Positions 19,141-27,131 of a stretch of 64,000 bases of DNA are shown here, piece by piece. Every line of letters starts with the position of its first letter. Within the stretch, counting starts at the first letter, position 1. The DNA is from Candidatus Nanosynbacter sp. HMT-352 (GTDB taxonomy: Bacteria; Patescibacteriota; Saccharimonadia; Saccharimonadales; Saccharimonadaceae): contig NZ_CP089289.1 in NCBI RefSeq assembly GCF_022819365.1, positions 1-64,000 of the forward strand. The letters run 5' to 3'. Under the pieces are notes generated by a model, which had not been told where the DNA came from, ran no database searches, and saw only the letters and a list, made by a program, of their open reading frames with translations. The translations under genes and the position numbers were made by a program.

Positions 19141-19173
19141 AAAATTACCACCTCATCGCGGGGTGGTAATTTT
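19141..19173. terminator. Bidirectional terminator
   Basis: Perfect 12-bp inverted repeat AAAATTACCACC / GGTGGTAATTTT with a 9-nt loop between two convergent genes (stops at 19122 and 19187). A-tract and T-tract on the two sides suit termination on both strands. Confidence 0.8.
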
Positions 19174-19186
19174 ATGTAGTTGCAAG

Positions 19187-20899
19187 TTAGCGTAGAATTA
19201 ATAGTCCTGCAGCAACTAATGCTAGGGTGGCTATAACACCTAAGAAGACATTAAATCCTGTGTTTGCAAGTAGTCCACTTATAGCATTCTGAGGCTTATT
19301 AGCTGGATTATGAGCGGCAGCTGGCGGATTCCCAGGCTGAGGTTGAGGTTGAGGCTGTACTGCCCTAGGGATTGCTGATGTATCAATAGCCAGAGTGCCG
19401 CTAAACGTAGTTGAAACTGTTCCGATTGTTATACTTCTGGTCCAAGGAGTATTCAGTATAGGAGATGCTCCGCTAGCTGGCAGTGACAGTAGCTGAATGT
19501 TTCCAGGAGTTGCCGTGTCGTTAATGACTTCTGCTGAGTTGGTCACGGAGACTACATTTCCTGCCAAATCCTTTAATGGCGAAGCGAATGACTTGTCGTT
19601 AGGCTTAGCATTAGCTCGCTGATCTTCAAGGTGTAGGGAAGTTAGAGATGTTAATCCAGTTAGTGGACTTATGTCGGTGATAGAATTCTCTTTTAGAGAC
19701 AGGGTCTTTAGAGAAGTTAGGCTAGATAGTGGGCTTAGGTTTGAGATTGAGTTGTGGTTTAATGACAAATTCTTAAGGTTTTTGGCGGCTTCTATTCCGG
19801 TTAGGTCGGTAATGTTTGAGTTGTCCAGGTTAAGATCTGTCAATTTTTCTAGCTCTACGTCAGTAATCTTTTGATTGTCTGTACGAGTTGTGCCAAGTTT
19901 TTCTCCCAGTTTTTTATTAAGTAGCTTACGTAGTTCTGTATCTTTTACTTCAATCTCTTTAGGTTGTCGTCTTTGGTATATACGAACGTAGTCGACTGAC
20001 ATAGTTGCAGGGAATGTGCCTGGTTCTTCTGCTACGACATTGTAGGCATTCGACCATTTACCACCAGGGCCGTCGATATAAGTACCGCCAATTGCCATGT
20101 TAAGACGCAGGAAGAACGGTACGTCGAATGGTCCGTGCGGTGTGTTTGCGGCATTTGGTTGACCAAATCCTTCAACTGTATGATAGCTTTTTCCATCAAT
20201 GAAGTATTCTAGCTTTCCTTCGGTCCATTTTACTCCATATGTATGCCAGTCAGTAGTATTTGAAAAGCCTGCCGGTAGGTCCGATTTGTGGCTGTTCTTG
20301 TGTGTCTTATTGGTTATGGATTTTCCCCAGTGTGCATCCGCGGCAGCATAGTCCAAATCAGAACCCTTTGTTTCTACGATGTCGATTTCGCCATTCATAG
20401 GCCACCCGTCACCGTATCTTTTTTCATTAGGGCTCATCCAGAATGCTGGCCAGGTGCTCTTATTATTTGGCATTTTTATTCGAGCCTCAAAATATCCGTA
20501 AGTCCAGGTTTTTTTGTCTCTTGTTTCTATAAATCCAGAGGTAAAATCTTTATTTTTGCCCTTATTACAGGTTACGCCTGGTTTATATAGACCGATCAGA
20601 TTCAGGCTACCTCCACTGACGTTTATATTTTCCGCGGATTCTGTATAGCACCCCTGAACCTCACTAGCGTTCCAGCCTCCTATGTATGGAGACCATACGT
20701 TCGTATCTAGTGAATCTCCATTAAACTCATCTGACCATACTTTCTCGTATTCACTATCTGTTGGCGGATATGGACTTCCTGCACTTTTGGCATTATCTAT
20801 AGGCATAGTAAACAACGCCCCGCCAATAATAACCGCAGCGGCCATTAATCCAGTTACCGACTTAAGCTTTGTATTCAAAAAACGTTTTTTTATTAACAT
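19187..20899 (-). CDS. Secreted GH16 beta-glucanase with LRRs and LANTG wall anchor
   Basis: 570 residues. Signal peptide about 1-40 (basic MLIKKRF start, hydrophobic core, ...AKSAG). GH16 domain about 50-310 with the catalytic block GEIDIVE at 170-176 (nucleophile E171, assisting D173, acid/base E176), and WTYGYFEARIKMP and PAFWMSP typical of laminarinase/licheninase-type enzymes acting on beta-1,3 or 1,3-1,4 glucans. Residues about 345-425 are internalin-like leucine-rich repeats (LTDLNLDNSNITDLTGIE). The C-terminus has a Pro-Gln linker, LANTG at 544-548, a helix and a very short basic end, i.e. a sortase-type or membrane anchor. Its tandem paralogue is at 21088-22335. Confidence 0.9.
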   Translation of the reverse strand: MLIKKRFLNTKLKSVTGLMAAAVIIGGALFTMPIDNAKSAGSPYPPTDSEYEKVWSDEFNGDSLDTNVWSPYIGGWNASEVQGCYTESAENINVSGGSLNLIGLYKPGVTCNKGKNKDFTSGFIETRDKKTWTYGYFEARIKMPNNKSTWPAFWMSPNEKRYGDGWPMNGEIDIVETKGSDLDYAAADAHWGKSITNKTHKNSHKSDLPAGFSNTTDWHTYGVKWTEGKLEYFIDGKSYHTVEGFGQPNAANTPHGPFDVPFFLRLNMAIGGTYIDGPGGKWSNAYNVVAEEPGTFPATMSVDYVRIYQRRQPKEIEVKDTELRKLLNKKLGEKLGTTRTDNQKITDVELEKLTDLNLDNSNITDLTGIEAAKNLKNLSLNHNSISNLSPLSSLTSLKTLSLKENSITDISPLTGLTSLTSLHLEDQRANAKPNDKSFASPLKDLAGNVVSVTNSAEVINDTATPGNIQLLSLPASGASPILNTPWTRSITIGTVSTTFSGTLAIDTSAIPRAVQPQPQPQPGNPPAAAHNPANKPQNAISGLLANTGFNVFLGVIATLALVAAGLLILR

Positions 20900-21032
20900 T
20901 TTTTATCTCTCCCAATATTTTGATATTTAACACCACTATAACAATAAGCGGAATAAAAGTAAAGTTTAGTATGTAGTTATTTTAACAACAGAACTATAGA
21001 GATGTCGAATACTGGAGTTTCAGGTTGAAATA

Positions 21033-21068
21033 AAAAATTGCCACCCCGTAATGAGATGACAATTTTCC
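21033..21068 (-). terminator. Probable terminator of the upstream GH16 gene
   Basis: Imperfect inverted repeat AAAATTGCCA / TGACAATTTT just 3' of the gene ending at 21088, with flanking A/T runs. It resembles the stronger terminator at 19141-19173 in sequence. The remaining spacer to 20899 shows only AT-rich promoter-like DNA. Confidence 0.5.
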
Positions 21069-21087
21069 TGTAAACACTTAAGTCGAA

Positions 21088-22335
21088 TTAGCGATTAATC
21101 GTTAGGTTTACTGATTTTAGAGATTTGATATTAGAAACTGCTCTTAGGTCGAAGACAGAGTTGTTCTTAAGAGACAAAGTCTTAAGGTTTTTAGCCGCCT
21201 CTAAGCCTGTTAGGTCGTGAATCTTTTCTGCTTCTGATGCGTTGTCGGCTGCGTCCAAGTTAAGGTCTGTCAATTTTTCCAACTCTACGTCAGTAATTTT
21301 TTGATCGTCTTTACGATTAGTACTAAGCGCTGTTGACAATTTTTTATTAAGTTGAGCGCGCAAGTTATTGTCTGGTACGTTAACTTCTTTAGCTGTTCGC
21401 CTTTCGTATACGCGGACGTAATCGATTGACATAGTTGCCGGGAATGACTTTGGATATTCAGCTAGAGCGTTGTAGGCATTTGACCACTTGCTACCATTGC
21501 CGTCAATGTAGTCGCCGCCGATTGCCAAGTTAAGTCGTAGAAAGAACGGCTTGTCGAATGGGCCGTAAGGTGTGTTTGCTGCGTTTGGCCATCCAAAACT
21601 ACTGACGGTATGGAACTTTACGCCGTCAATGTAATATTCCAATTTTCCTTCAGTCCATTTTACGCCGTAAGTGTGCCACTGAGTAGTGTCTTTAAATCCA
21701 GCTGGCAATTTTTTACCTTGGGCATGCTTCTTGTATCCTGGTGAGATTCCCCAGTGAGCATCTGCTGCTGCGTAATCTAAGTTAGAGCCTTTAGTTTCTA
21801 CGATATCAATTTCACCACTGCGAGGCCAACTACCATATGCAGATTCGTTAGGACTCATCCAGAATGCTGGCCAAGTACTCTTATTATTCGGCATTTTTAT
21901 GCGAGCTTCAATATAGCCGTAAGTCCAAGCTTTTTTGCCCTTCGTTTCTACGAATCCAGAGGTGAAATTGCCGCTTTTTTCATTGCCACTACACTTTTCG
22001 CCTGGCTTATATAACCCAACCAGATTTAGACTGCCATCTTTAACATTCACGTTTTCTTCTCTATTTCTATAGCAACTTTGAACGTGGTTCGCACCCCATC
22101 CGCCACTGCGCACATTCCAAGATTCTGCGTCTAATGACGTGCCATTAAATTCATCACGCCAAACAGGCTCTTGATTCCAGTTGGCGCTATCATTTAGTGG
22201 ATAATCATCGCTAACAGTATTCTTAGCTTGTACGGTTGGCAAGGTAAGTAGTGATCCACTGACAACTAATCCAGCTATCATTATGCCGGTTAATATTTTA
22301 ACTTTTGTATTTAAAAAGCGTTTTCTTATTAACAT
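21088..22335 (-). CDS. Secreted GH16 beta-glucanase with short LRR tail, no wall anchor
   Basis: 415 residues, close paralogue of the gene at 19187-20899. Signal peptide ends near LPTVQAKN (about residue 38). GH16 domain has GEIDIVE at 174-180 (E175, D177, E180), so it is expected to be active. The C-terminus keeps the linker and two LRR units (LTDLNLDAADN, LKTLSLKNNSV) but stops in the third, lacking the rest of the repeats, Pro-Gln spacer and LANTG helix of its partner. Translation past the stop shows no LRR, so loss was not by one nonsense change. It is likely a freely secreted form, arisen by duplication with C-terminal loss. Confidence 0.88.
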   Translation of the reverse strand: MLIRKRFLNTKVKILTGIMIAGLVVSGSLLTLPTVQAKNTVSDDYPLNDSANWNQEPVWRDEFNGTSLDAESWNVRSGGWGANHVQSCYRNREENVNVKDGSLNLVGLYKPGEKCSGNEKSGNFTSGFVETKGKKAWTYGYIEARIKMPNNKSTWPAFWMSPNESAYGSWPRSGEIDIVETKGSNLDYAAADAHWGISPGYKKHAQGKKLPAGFKDTTQWHTYGVKWTEGKLEYYIDGVKFHTVSSFGWPNAANTPYGPFDKPFFLRLNLAIGGDYIDGNGSKWSNAYNALAEYPKSFPATMSIDYVRVYERRTAKEVNVPDNNLRAQLNKKLSTALSTNRKDDQKITDVELEKLTDLNLDAADNASEAEKIHDLTGLEAAKNLKTLSLKNNSVFDLRAVSNIKSLKSVNLTINR

Positions 22336-22504
22336 ACACTCCCCTTAAATTTATGTTAGACACCAATTATAACAACAAGCATTATAAAAATAAAAGAAGA
22401 ATAGTCAATTTTACAGCAAAATTAAAGAACCATTATTTACTATATAAATAGCATTAATTAGAGGAATAATTACCATGAAAAAGGTATAAATGAGAACAAG
22501 TTAA

Positions 22505-22681
22505 TTTAACAACAAACCTACGGCGACGATGACCTCGCAGGAGATTAACTTGACCGCTAAGGAATATGGTGTTCTGGAATATTTGATGCGGAACAAAGGT
22601 AAGGTTTTATCGAAAGAACAGATAGAATATATAGTTTTTTTTGTTGTATTTTATACAATTATGCTTGTAAAGCTCATTTAG
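22505..22681 (+). pseudogene. Remnant of an OmpR/PhoB-type response regulator C-terminal domain
   Basis: Within a 400-bp spacer the + frame reads INLTAKEYGVLEYLMRNKG then KVLSKEQIE, the start of the winged-helix effector domain of OmpR-family regulators. The frame is open only from 22505 and homology stops near 22626, after which it runs into unrelated AT-rich sequence and a stop at 22681. No receiver domain, recognition helix or linked histidine kinase is present. It is a decayed fragment left by deletion or recombination. The rest of the spacer (22336-22504) holds only AT-rich promoter-like DNA. Confidence 0.8.
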
Positions 22682-22742
22682 TAATGATATTGTGAAGTCA
22701 CAAATTAAATTAAAACACAAACGTGTACGGGAGGGAAACAAA

Positions 22743-24308
22743 ATGGGTGTTTCTTATACTAAAATAATCGGCGCCGCGTCGGTGGCGGCTATTGTTGGCA
22801 TAGTGGCGCTTCATTCGCCGGTAAGTGCTGCGCCAGCTTCATTTACGTGGACTGGCTCAGCTGGTGACCATAAAATGTCAACCGCTGGTAACTGGAAAGA
22901 AGGTCAGGTACCAACAGAAGGTTCTAAGTTGGTATTTAAGTGTGTTGATGGGCCTAATGAAAACATTCAGAACGATTTAACGGTAGCTCTGTCAGGATTA
23001 GAGGTTAAAAAGGGTAGTCTTCCTGACGACAAATTTTGCGCCTATTATCGCATTGATACGATGCGATTTACCTCAAATGCTGAATTTACTGGCGACGAGA
23101 CTAGTAGCGACAGTAAAGATAAAATACCAGGTGTTCATATTACAGGCGCTGTCACTGGCTTATCAAATCTGAAATCGAATGGATTTGATGGTAGATTTGA
23201 TGGCAAACCGACAATAAGCCGTTTTGAGGTTACTAATGCTGGATGTAATAATATAGATGGTTATATAAAAGCTGCAGAAAAAATTGTCGGAGAAAATGCT
23301 AGTGTGTCGCTAGCTGGCGCTAATAGTATCTTGGTTAAAAATAAAGGCCAGTTAGATATTGATTATTATGACAATGAAACAAGTTCTAGCAAAATCACTT
23401 TTGAAAATGGTGCGATGATTTCTCACGGAATGGGTTGTCAAGGCGGCGGTGGTGGTAGTGCTTCGAGCGTAACGACTGTTCTGTCTGGTGACATTGTACT
23501 TAACGGTGATGTTGAATATCGGCTAGCGTCAAATGTCACATTGAAGATTACCGGTAAACTTAGTGGTCCAGGTAAGCTGGTTGCGCATAAAGATAATGAA
23601 GGTACAGTACTGGTTGAGTCTTCAAATAACACCAGTGGCACGCCGAATGGTCAGATTGGTAATGCTCATGAAGCTAAAACAATACAATTAGACGGCGACA
23701 AACCTGATGAGTTTGTGACTGTTAAAAAAGGTGAAACAGTTTTACTAAATGGTAGCCGTTCTGAGGTAAGTGTTGATGAAGGCGGCGTGTTCGGTGGTGA
23801 CGCTACTGTGAAAAGTCTTTATGTATCAGGTGTTGTTGCTCCGGGTAATTCACCAGGTAAAATTACCGTATTGGAAACCTTCGCTCTACAGAATACCGGT
23901 GTTTATAAGGCGGAAATCTTAAACAAAGATCACTATGATCAGATTGTTGCACATGATGTTTATCTAAATGGTAGTCTAGACTTAACATACTTGGCTGGTG
24001 GTGTCATTAAGAAGGGCGATACCTTTACGATAGTCAGCAACAACGGCACTAACCCTGTTCAAGGAACATTTAAGGACTTACCTGAAGGTGCAGAGGTAAC
24101 TGTAAGCGGTGCAACCTTCAAGATTAGTTATGTTGGCGGTGACGGTAATGATGTTGTACTGACGGCACAGAATGACTCAAAAGCTCCAAAAGCTCCAAAT
24201 ACGGGTGGTGAAAAATTGTCTGTTAATTTGATTGGGGCTATAGCTGGAGTAGCTTCAGCAGCCGCTCTGCTATTCGTAACAAAGCGAAAGAGTCTTAGCA
24301 AGAAGTAA
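22743..24308 (+). CDS. Sortase-anchored surface protein with autotransporter-like beta-helix repeats
   Basis: 521 residues from the ATG at 22743, chosen because GGGAGGG lies 7 nt upstream and a signal peptide begins there (KIIGAASVAAIVGIVAL...SPVSAAPA); an ATG at 22692 would bury it. The start of the mature part (FTWTGSAGDHKMSTAGNW) and the C-terminal half (VAPGNSPGKITVLETFAL, GDTFTIVSNNG, GGDGNDVVLTA) match the beta-strand repeats of type V autotransporter passengers. Here no barrel follows: the end is APNTGG, a helix, and KRKSLSKK, a sortase sorting signal with Ala for Leu. The sortase gene is next. Likely role is adhesion or wall contact; ligand unknown. Confidence 0.82.
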   Translation: MGVSYTKIIGAASVAAIVGIVALHSPVSAAPASFTWTGSAGDHKMSTAGNWKEGQVPTEGSKLVFKCVDGPNENIQNDLTVALSGLEVKKGSLPDDKFCAYYRIDTMRFTSNAEFTGDETSSDSKDKIPGVHITGAVTGLSNLKSNGFDGRFDGKPTISRFEVTNAGCNNIDGYIKAAEKIVGENASVSLAGANSILVKNKGQLDIDYYDNETSSSKITFENGAMISHGMGCQGGGGGSASSVTTVLSGDIVLNGDVEYRLASNVTLKITGKLSGPGKLVAHKDNEGTVLVESSNNTSGTPNGQIGNAHEAKTIQLDGDKPDEFVTVKKGETVLLNGSRSEVSVDEGGVFGGDATVKSLYVSGVVAPGNSPGKITVLETFALQNTGVYKAEILNKDHYDQIVAHDVYLNGSLDLTYLAGGVIKKGDTFTIVSNNGTNPVQGTFKDLPEGAEVTVSGATFKISYVGGDGNDVVLTAQNDSKAPKAPNTGGEKLSVNLIGAIAGVASAAALLFVTKRKSLSKK

Positions 24309-24334
24309 AGAGCCGAAGTAAAGGCTTAAAAAAA

Positions 24335-24380
24335 CCGACAGGCACGCCATAAGCGGTTTGACGCAGAGCGTGCCTGTTGG
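24335..24380 (+). terminator. Long hairpin between surface-protein and sortase genes
   Basis: 13-bp stem (24335-24347 with 24368-24380, one G-U) and a 20-nt loop. The A-run before the stem suits a terminator only on the minus strand; on the plus strand there is no T-tract. TTGACG (24358-24363, in the loop) and TACAAT, 18 nt further, make a promoter for the sortase, so the structure overlaps it. It may attenuate read-through from the surface-protein gene. Confidence 0.5.
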
Positions 24381-24396
24381 CTACAATGAGGTAGGT

Positions 24397-25401
24397 ATGA
24401 TACGGGGAGAACGAAATATACGCAATTTACAGACACCGCCAAAGGCTAGGGGTCGAGTGGTCGTACCGCGACGCAGGCTGATGAGTGATATTGTTGTAAA
24501 TGTGACTGATAGTGTGAATATGAAACATACTGCAGATATTGCTCATCATTCTGCGTCGACTAAGACAAAACAGCCTCGGCAGTGTATAAAATCAAAGAAA
24601 CCTACGCTAATTAATAAAAAACTGACTCGAGCAGCCCGCTTGCTAGATGTCTACGGAGAATCTGTGATTGTCGGCGATTTTCGGGGTAGTAAGCGGAGAC
24701 GTATTAAGCAATCTTTGCGAAATATTTTAGGTGGTAATTTTCGTAAAAAGCTTCCTGGCGTAATTGCAGTTATTCTTTTGACAGTCTCGATATATTCGTT
24801 TGTTGACTCTTGGCTGTTGAATAGTCGAATAAAGAACGCCGTTAATGGGGCGCCAGTAACAGCACGCAGCGATGATTCTAATGACCGTAGAAGTAGTGAA
24901 GGTAAAGATGAAACTAAAGTGTCTAATGATGCTATTGCCAAATATAGGGTTGCTGCAGATTTGCCGCGAGTCATCACCATTGAGAAGTTGGGGGTTAAGG
25001 CTAGGGTTTTGCAAATGAGCGTCAATTCGGATGGTTCAATGCAGTCTCCTGTCAACATCTTTGATGCTGGATGGTATACCGGCAGTGTTAAGCCAGGTCA
25101 GCTGGGGGCATCTATTATTGTCGGACATGCATCCGGTACAACGTTGGGCGGGATTTTTAATAAACTAGAATCTCTAAATACTGGTGATACGATTAGTGTC
25201 GAGCGTGGCGACGGTAAAATACTACGTTATCAGGTGATAAAAAAACAAACAGTTAAATTATCTGATGTGGATATGAATAGTTTTATTCGGCCAGCTGATG
25301 GTGTATCTGAGGGTCTGAACTTGATGACGTGCGCAGGGGAATGGATAAAAAATTCCCAAACTCGTGATCGTCGAGTGATGATATTTACTAAGCGGATTTA
25401 A
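24397..25401 (+). CDS. Sortase (class F/E-like) with long cytoplasmic N-terminus
   Basis: Transpeptidase that cuts sorting signals and attaches surface proteins. 334 residues from ATG 24397 (the TTG at 24358 lies in the promoter). A basic cytoplasmic part of about 115 residues (unusually long) precedes one helix (about 118-135), a linker, and the sortase barrel. Catalytic residues are visible: His in VGHASG (about 244), Cys in LMTCAGEW (about 312), Arg in RDRRVMIF (about 324). The sorting motifs of neighbours are LANTG and APNTG, which suggests relaxed recognition at the first two positions. AGGTAGG before the ATG is a weak ribosome site. Confidence 0.88.
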   Translation: MIRGERNIRNLQTPPKARGRVVVPRRRLMSDIVVNVTDSVNMKHTADIAHHSASTKTKQPRQCIKSKKPTLINKKLTRAARLLDVYGESVIVGDFRGSKRRRIKQSLRNILGGNFRKKLPGVIAVILLTVSIYSFVDSWLLNSRIKNAVNGAPVTARSDDSNDRRSSEGKDETKVSNDAIAKYRVAADLPRVITIEKLGVKARVLQMSVNSDGSMQSPVNIFDAGWYTGSVKPGQLGASIIVGHASGTTLGGIFNKLESLNTGDTISVERGDGKILRYQVIKKQTVKLSDVDMNSFIRPADGVSEGLNLMTCAGEWIKNSQTRDRRVMIFTKRI

Positions 25402-25413
25402 GTTGTCTGATGT

Positions 25414-25419
25414 TATAAT
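25414..25419 (+). promoter_or_regulatory. Leaderless -10 of the phosphotransferase gene
   Basis: Extended -10 TG-T-TATAAT; the box ends 6 nt before the ATG at 25426 and no ribosome site exists. Confidence 0.65.
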
Positions 25420-25425
25420 TTATGC

Positions 25426-26436
25426 ATGGGAACATTACCAGATCACGATAAATTATTAACCAACAGAGCCTTGCGGTGTGCGGCGACGGAGCTAAAAGTT
25501 GATTCATCTGAATTACGGATCACGCCAGTAAGTGGTGGTTTTTCGCTTAATCGCCGAGCGTTAGTGTCGTCTGGTGATCGAACGATTTTCGTTAAAGAAG
25601 TTGATACTAATTTATTGTCGGATGAGGGCGAGCGGGAATTAGGCTGGCTAAAAAAAGATTATGCAGTAGCACGCTTGTTACAGAAAACTTATCCGCAATA
25701 TGTTGCTGATTGGACTGAATTGGCTGATGACGGTTACGTGTTGATGACGAGCAGTTACGCTTCGTCAGATGGTTGGTTGTGGCAACCTCCGACGGATAAC
25801 TCTGTCGCGGAACGTTATATTTCGACGGTGATAACCGCGGTTCGAGAGTTGGAAAAAATAAAATTGCCGCAGGAGCTAATTGAAGAATTGCAACTACAAC
25901 CGTTTGCGGCGGAAAAGCTTGGCTTAGATGATGGGATTGATCAGATTATTGCTGACGCTGATATTCGTCGTCGGTTGATTGATAATTATCAAAAACTATT
26001 GCCAAATCAGTTGGAAATTAATCAGCGGCGTTGTCAGGCTATAATTGAGTTGCTAGAAAAGCGCGATGAGTTGACTGATATTTCGGTGCGTGCTAAAGAA
26101 TTTGCCAAGCAGACGGAAGATTGCTTTAATCATTCGGATGTTCGTAGTGACAATTTGGCATTTAATCCGCAAACTGGCGAGTTGAAGTTGGTTGACTGGA
26201 ATTGGGCTTCCTATGCGCCACAGGGATCTGGTGCGACAGAATTTCTGGTTGATATGGCACGCCATGGTCATGACGTAACGCCGTGGCTAGGTGAGTTGAA
26301 CGTGGAAATGCTGGCGTCATTTGTCGGATTTTTCCTTACACGTAGCCTCAAGCCACCACTCAAGCCGGGTGATAATCTTCGTCAAATGCAGGCGTTATCA
26401 GCGGCTGCTGCTTACGATTTGCTGGAGCGTATGTGA
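25426..26436 (+). CDS. Aminoglycoside phosphotransferase-like small-molecule kinase
   Basis: 336 residues of the APH/choline-kinase fold. The Brenner-type catalytic loop is FNHSDVRSDNLAFN (H-x-D-x4-N) and the metal-binding Asp is in LKLVDWNWAS. The N-lobe has FVKEVDT (candidate ATP-binding Lys). Substrate is not readable; such kinases in reduced genomes often act on sugars, choline or nucleosides rather than antibiotics. It overlaps the next kinase gene by 4 nt (ATG/TGA), so the two are probably co-translated. Confidence 0.8.
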   Translation: MGTLPDHDKLLTNRALRCAATELKVDSSELRITPVSGGFSLNRRALVSSGDRTIFVKEVDTNLLSDEGERELGWLKKDYAVARLLQKTYPQYVADWTELADDGYVLMTSSYASSDGWLWQPPTDNSVAERYISTVITAVRELEKIKLPQELIEELQLQPFAAEKLGLDDGIDQIIADADIRRRLIDNYQKLLPNQLEINQRRCQAIIELLEKRDELTDISVRAKEFAKQTEDCFNHSDVRSDNLAFNPQTGELKLVDWNWASYAPQGSGATEFLVDMARHGHDVTPWLGELNVEMLASFVGFFLTRSLKPPLKPGDNLRQMQALSAAAAYDLLERM

Positions 26437-26972
26437 CGGCCTCTCATCCACTAATCATTCTCCGCGGTAATTCTGGTTGCGGCAAAACCAGCACGGCGCG
26501 CTTACTCCAGCATCAACTAGGCTACGGCACGATGTTGGTGTCACAGGATGTGGTGCGCCGAGAAATACTGCGCGTGAAAGATAACGAAAGCAATCCGGCG
26601 ATTCAGCTGATTTACGATCTATGCATGTATGGCAATAACGTTGGTTATACGGTGATTTTGGAGGGTATTTTGAGCAATAAAAAATACGGCGCGATGCTGC
26701 GCCGGCTGCTGGATGATTTTCAGGGTGAAAAACTGATTTATTATTTTGACGTATCGTTTGAGGAAACGGTGCGCCGCCATGCTACCAAGCTAAACGCTCA
26801 TGAATTTGGCGAATTAGAAATGCGCCAGTGGTGGAAAGATCAAGATGTTTTGAATGTACCGGGCGAGCAGCGAATCGATGAACAGCTGTCTCAGGCAGGA
26901 ATTGTCGATCTGATTCGCCGCGACGTTTTTATATTATCAGAGGGAGCAAATGCTTCCGCACCTCGCATGTAA
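26433..26972 (+). CDS. P-loop kinase (AAA_33/zeta-toxin-like fold)
   Basis: 179 residues starting with GTG at 26433, overlapping the preceding stop. Walker A is LRGNSGCGKTSTA; ISQD-like SQDVVRREIL follows, then ILEGIL (Walker B-like position) and a lid region with HATKLNAHEFGEL. The layout is that of small kinases such as chloramphenicol phosphotransferase, polynucleotide kinase or zeta toxin. No epsilon antitoxin is nearby; pairing with the APH-like gene suggests a two-step salvage or modification pathway, which is inference. Confidence 0.72.
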   Translation: MTASHPLIILRGNSGCGKTSTARLLQHQLGYGTMLVSQDVVRREILRVKDNESNPAIQLIYDLCMYGNNVGYTVILEGILSNKKYGAMLRRLLDDFQGEKLIYYFDVSFEETVRRHATKLNAHEFGELEMRQWWKDQDVLNVPGEQRIDEQLSQAGIVDLIRRDVFILSEGANASAPRM

Positions 26973-26991
26973 ATAATACAATGTACTTTCA

Positions 26992-27046
26992 TTGACAGAC
27001 GCTATATATCGCGTGTATATTCAATATTAAGCACTACATATGGTGT
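26992..27046 (+). promoter_or_regulatory. nrdD promoter with two NrdR boxes
   Basis: TTGACA (26992-26997), 18-nt spacer and TATATT (27016-27021). Two 16-bp elements, 26999-27014 (in the spacer) and 27031-27046 (just past the start site), each match the NrdR consensus ACACWATATATWGTGT at 13 of 16 positions. They are 32 bp apart centre to centre, the three-turn spacing usual for NrdR pairs. This predicts dATP-dependent repression by NrdR. No NrdR gene is in the window. Confidence 0.8.
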
Positions 27047-27131
27047 TTTAGAAAATAAATAACGTTTTTTGCAACATGTACCCACTGGAGAGGTTGGGCT
27101 AGTTTGCTATTTTTATAAACAAGGAGGGGGA

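Noticed and set aside
26433..26972. Zeta toxin of a toxin-antitoxin pair
   Set aside because: The P-loop fold is similar, but no epsilon-like antitoxin precedes it; it is coupled to an APH-like kinase instead.
27047..27131. Possible riboswitch in the nrdD leader
   Set aside because: No cobalamin-type or other known conserved core is visible; the leader is explained by NrdR boxes and a Shine-Dalgarno.
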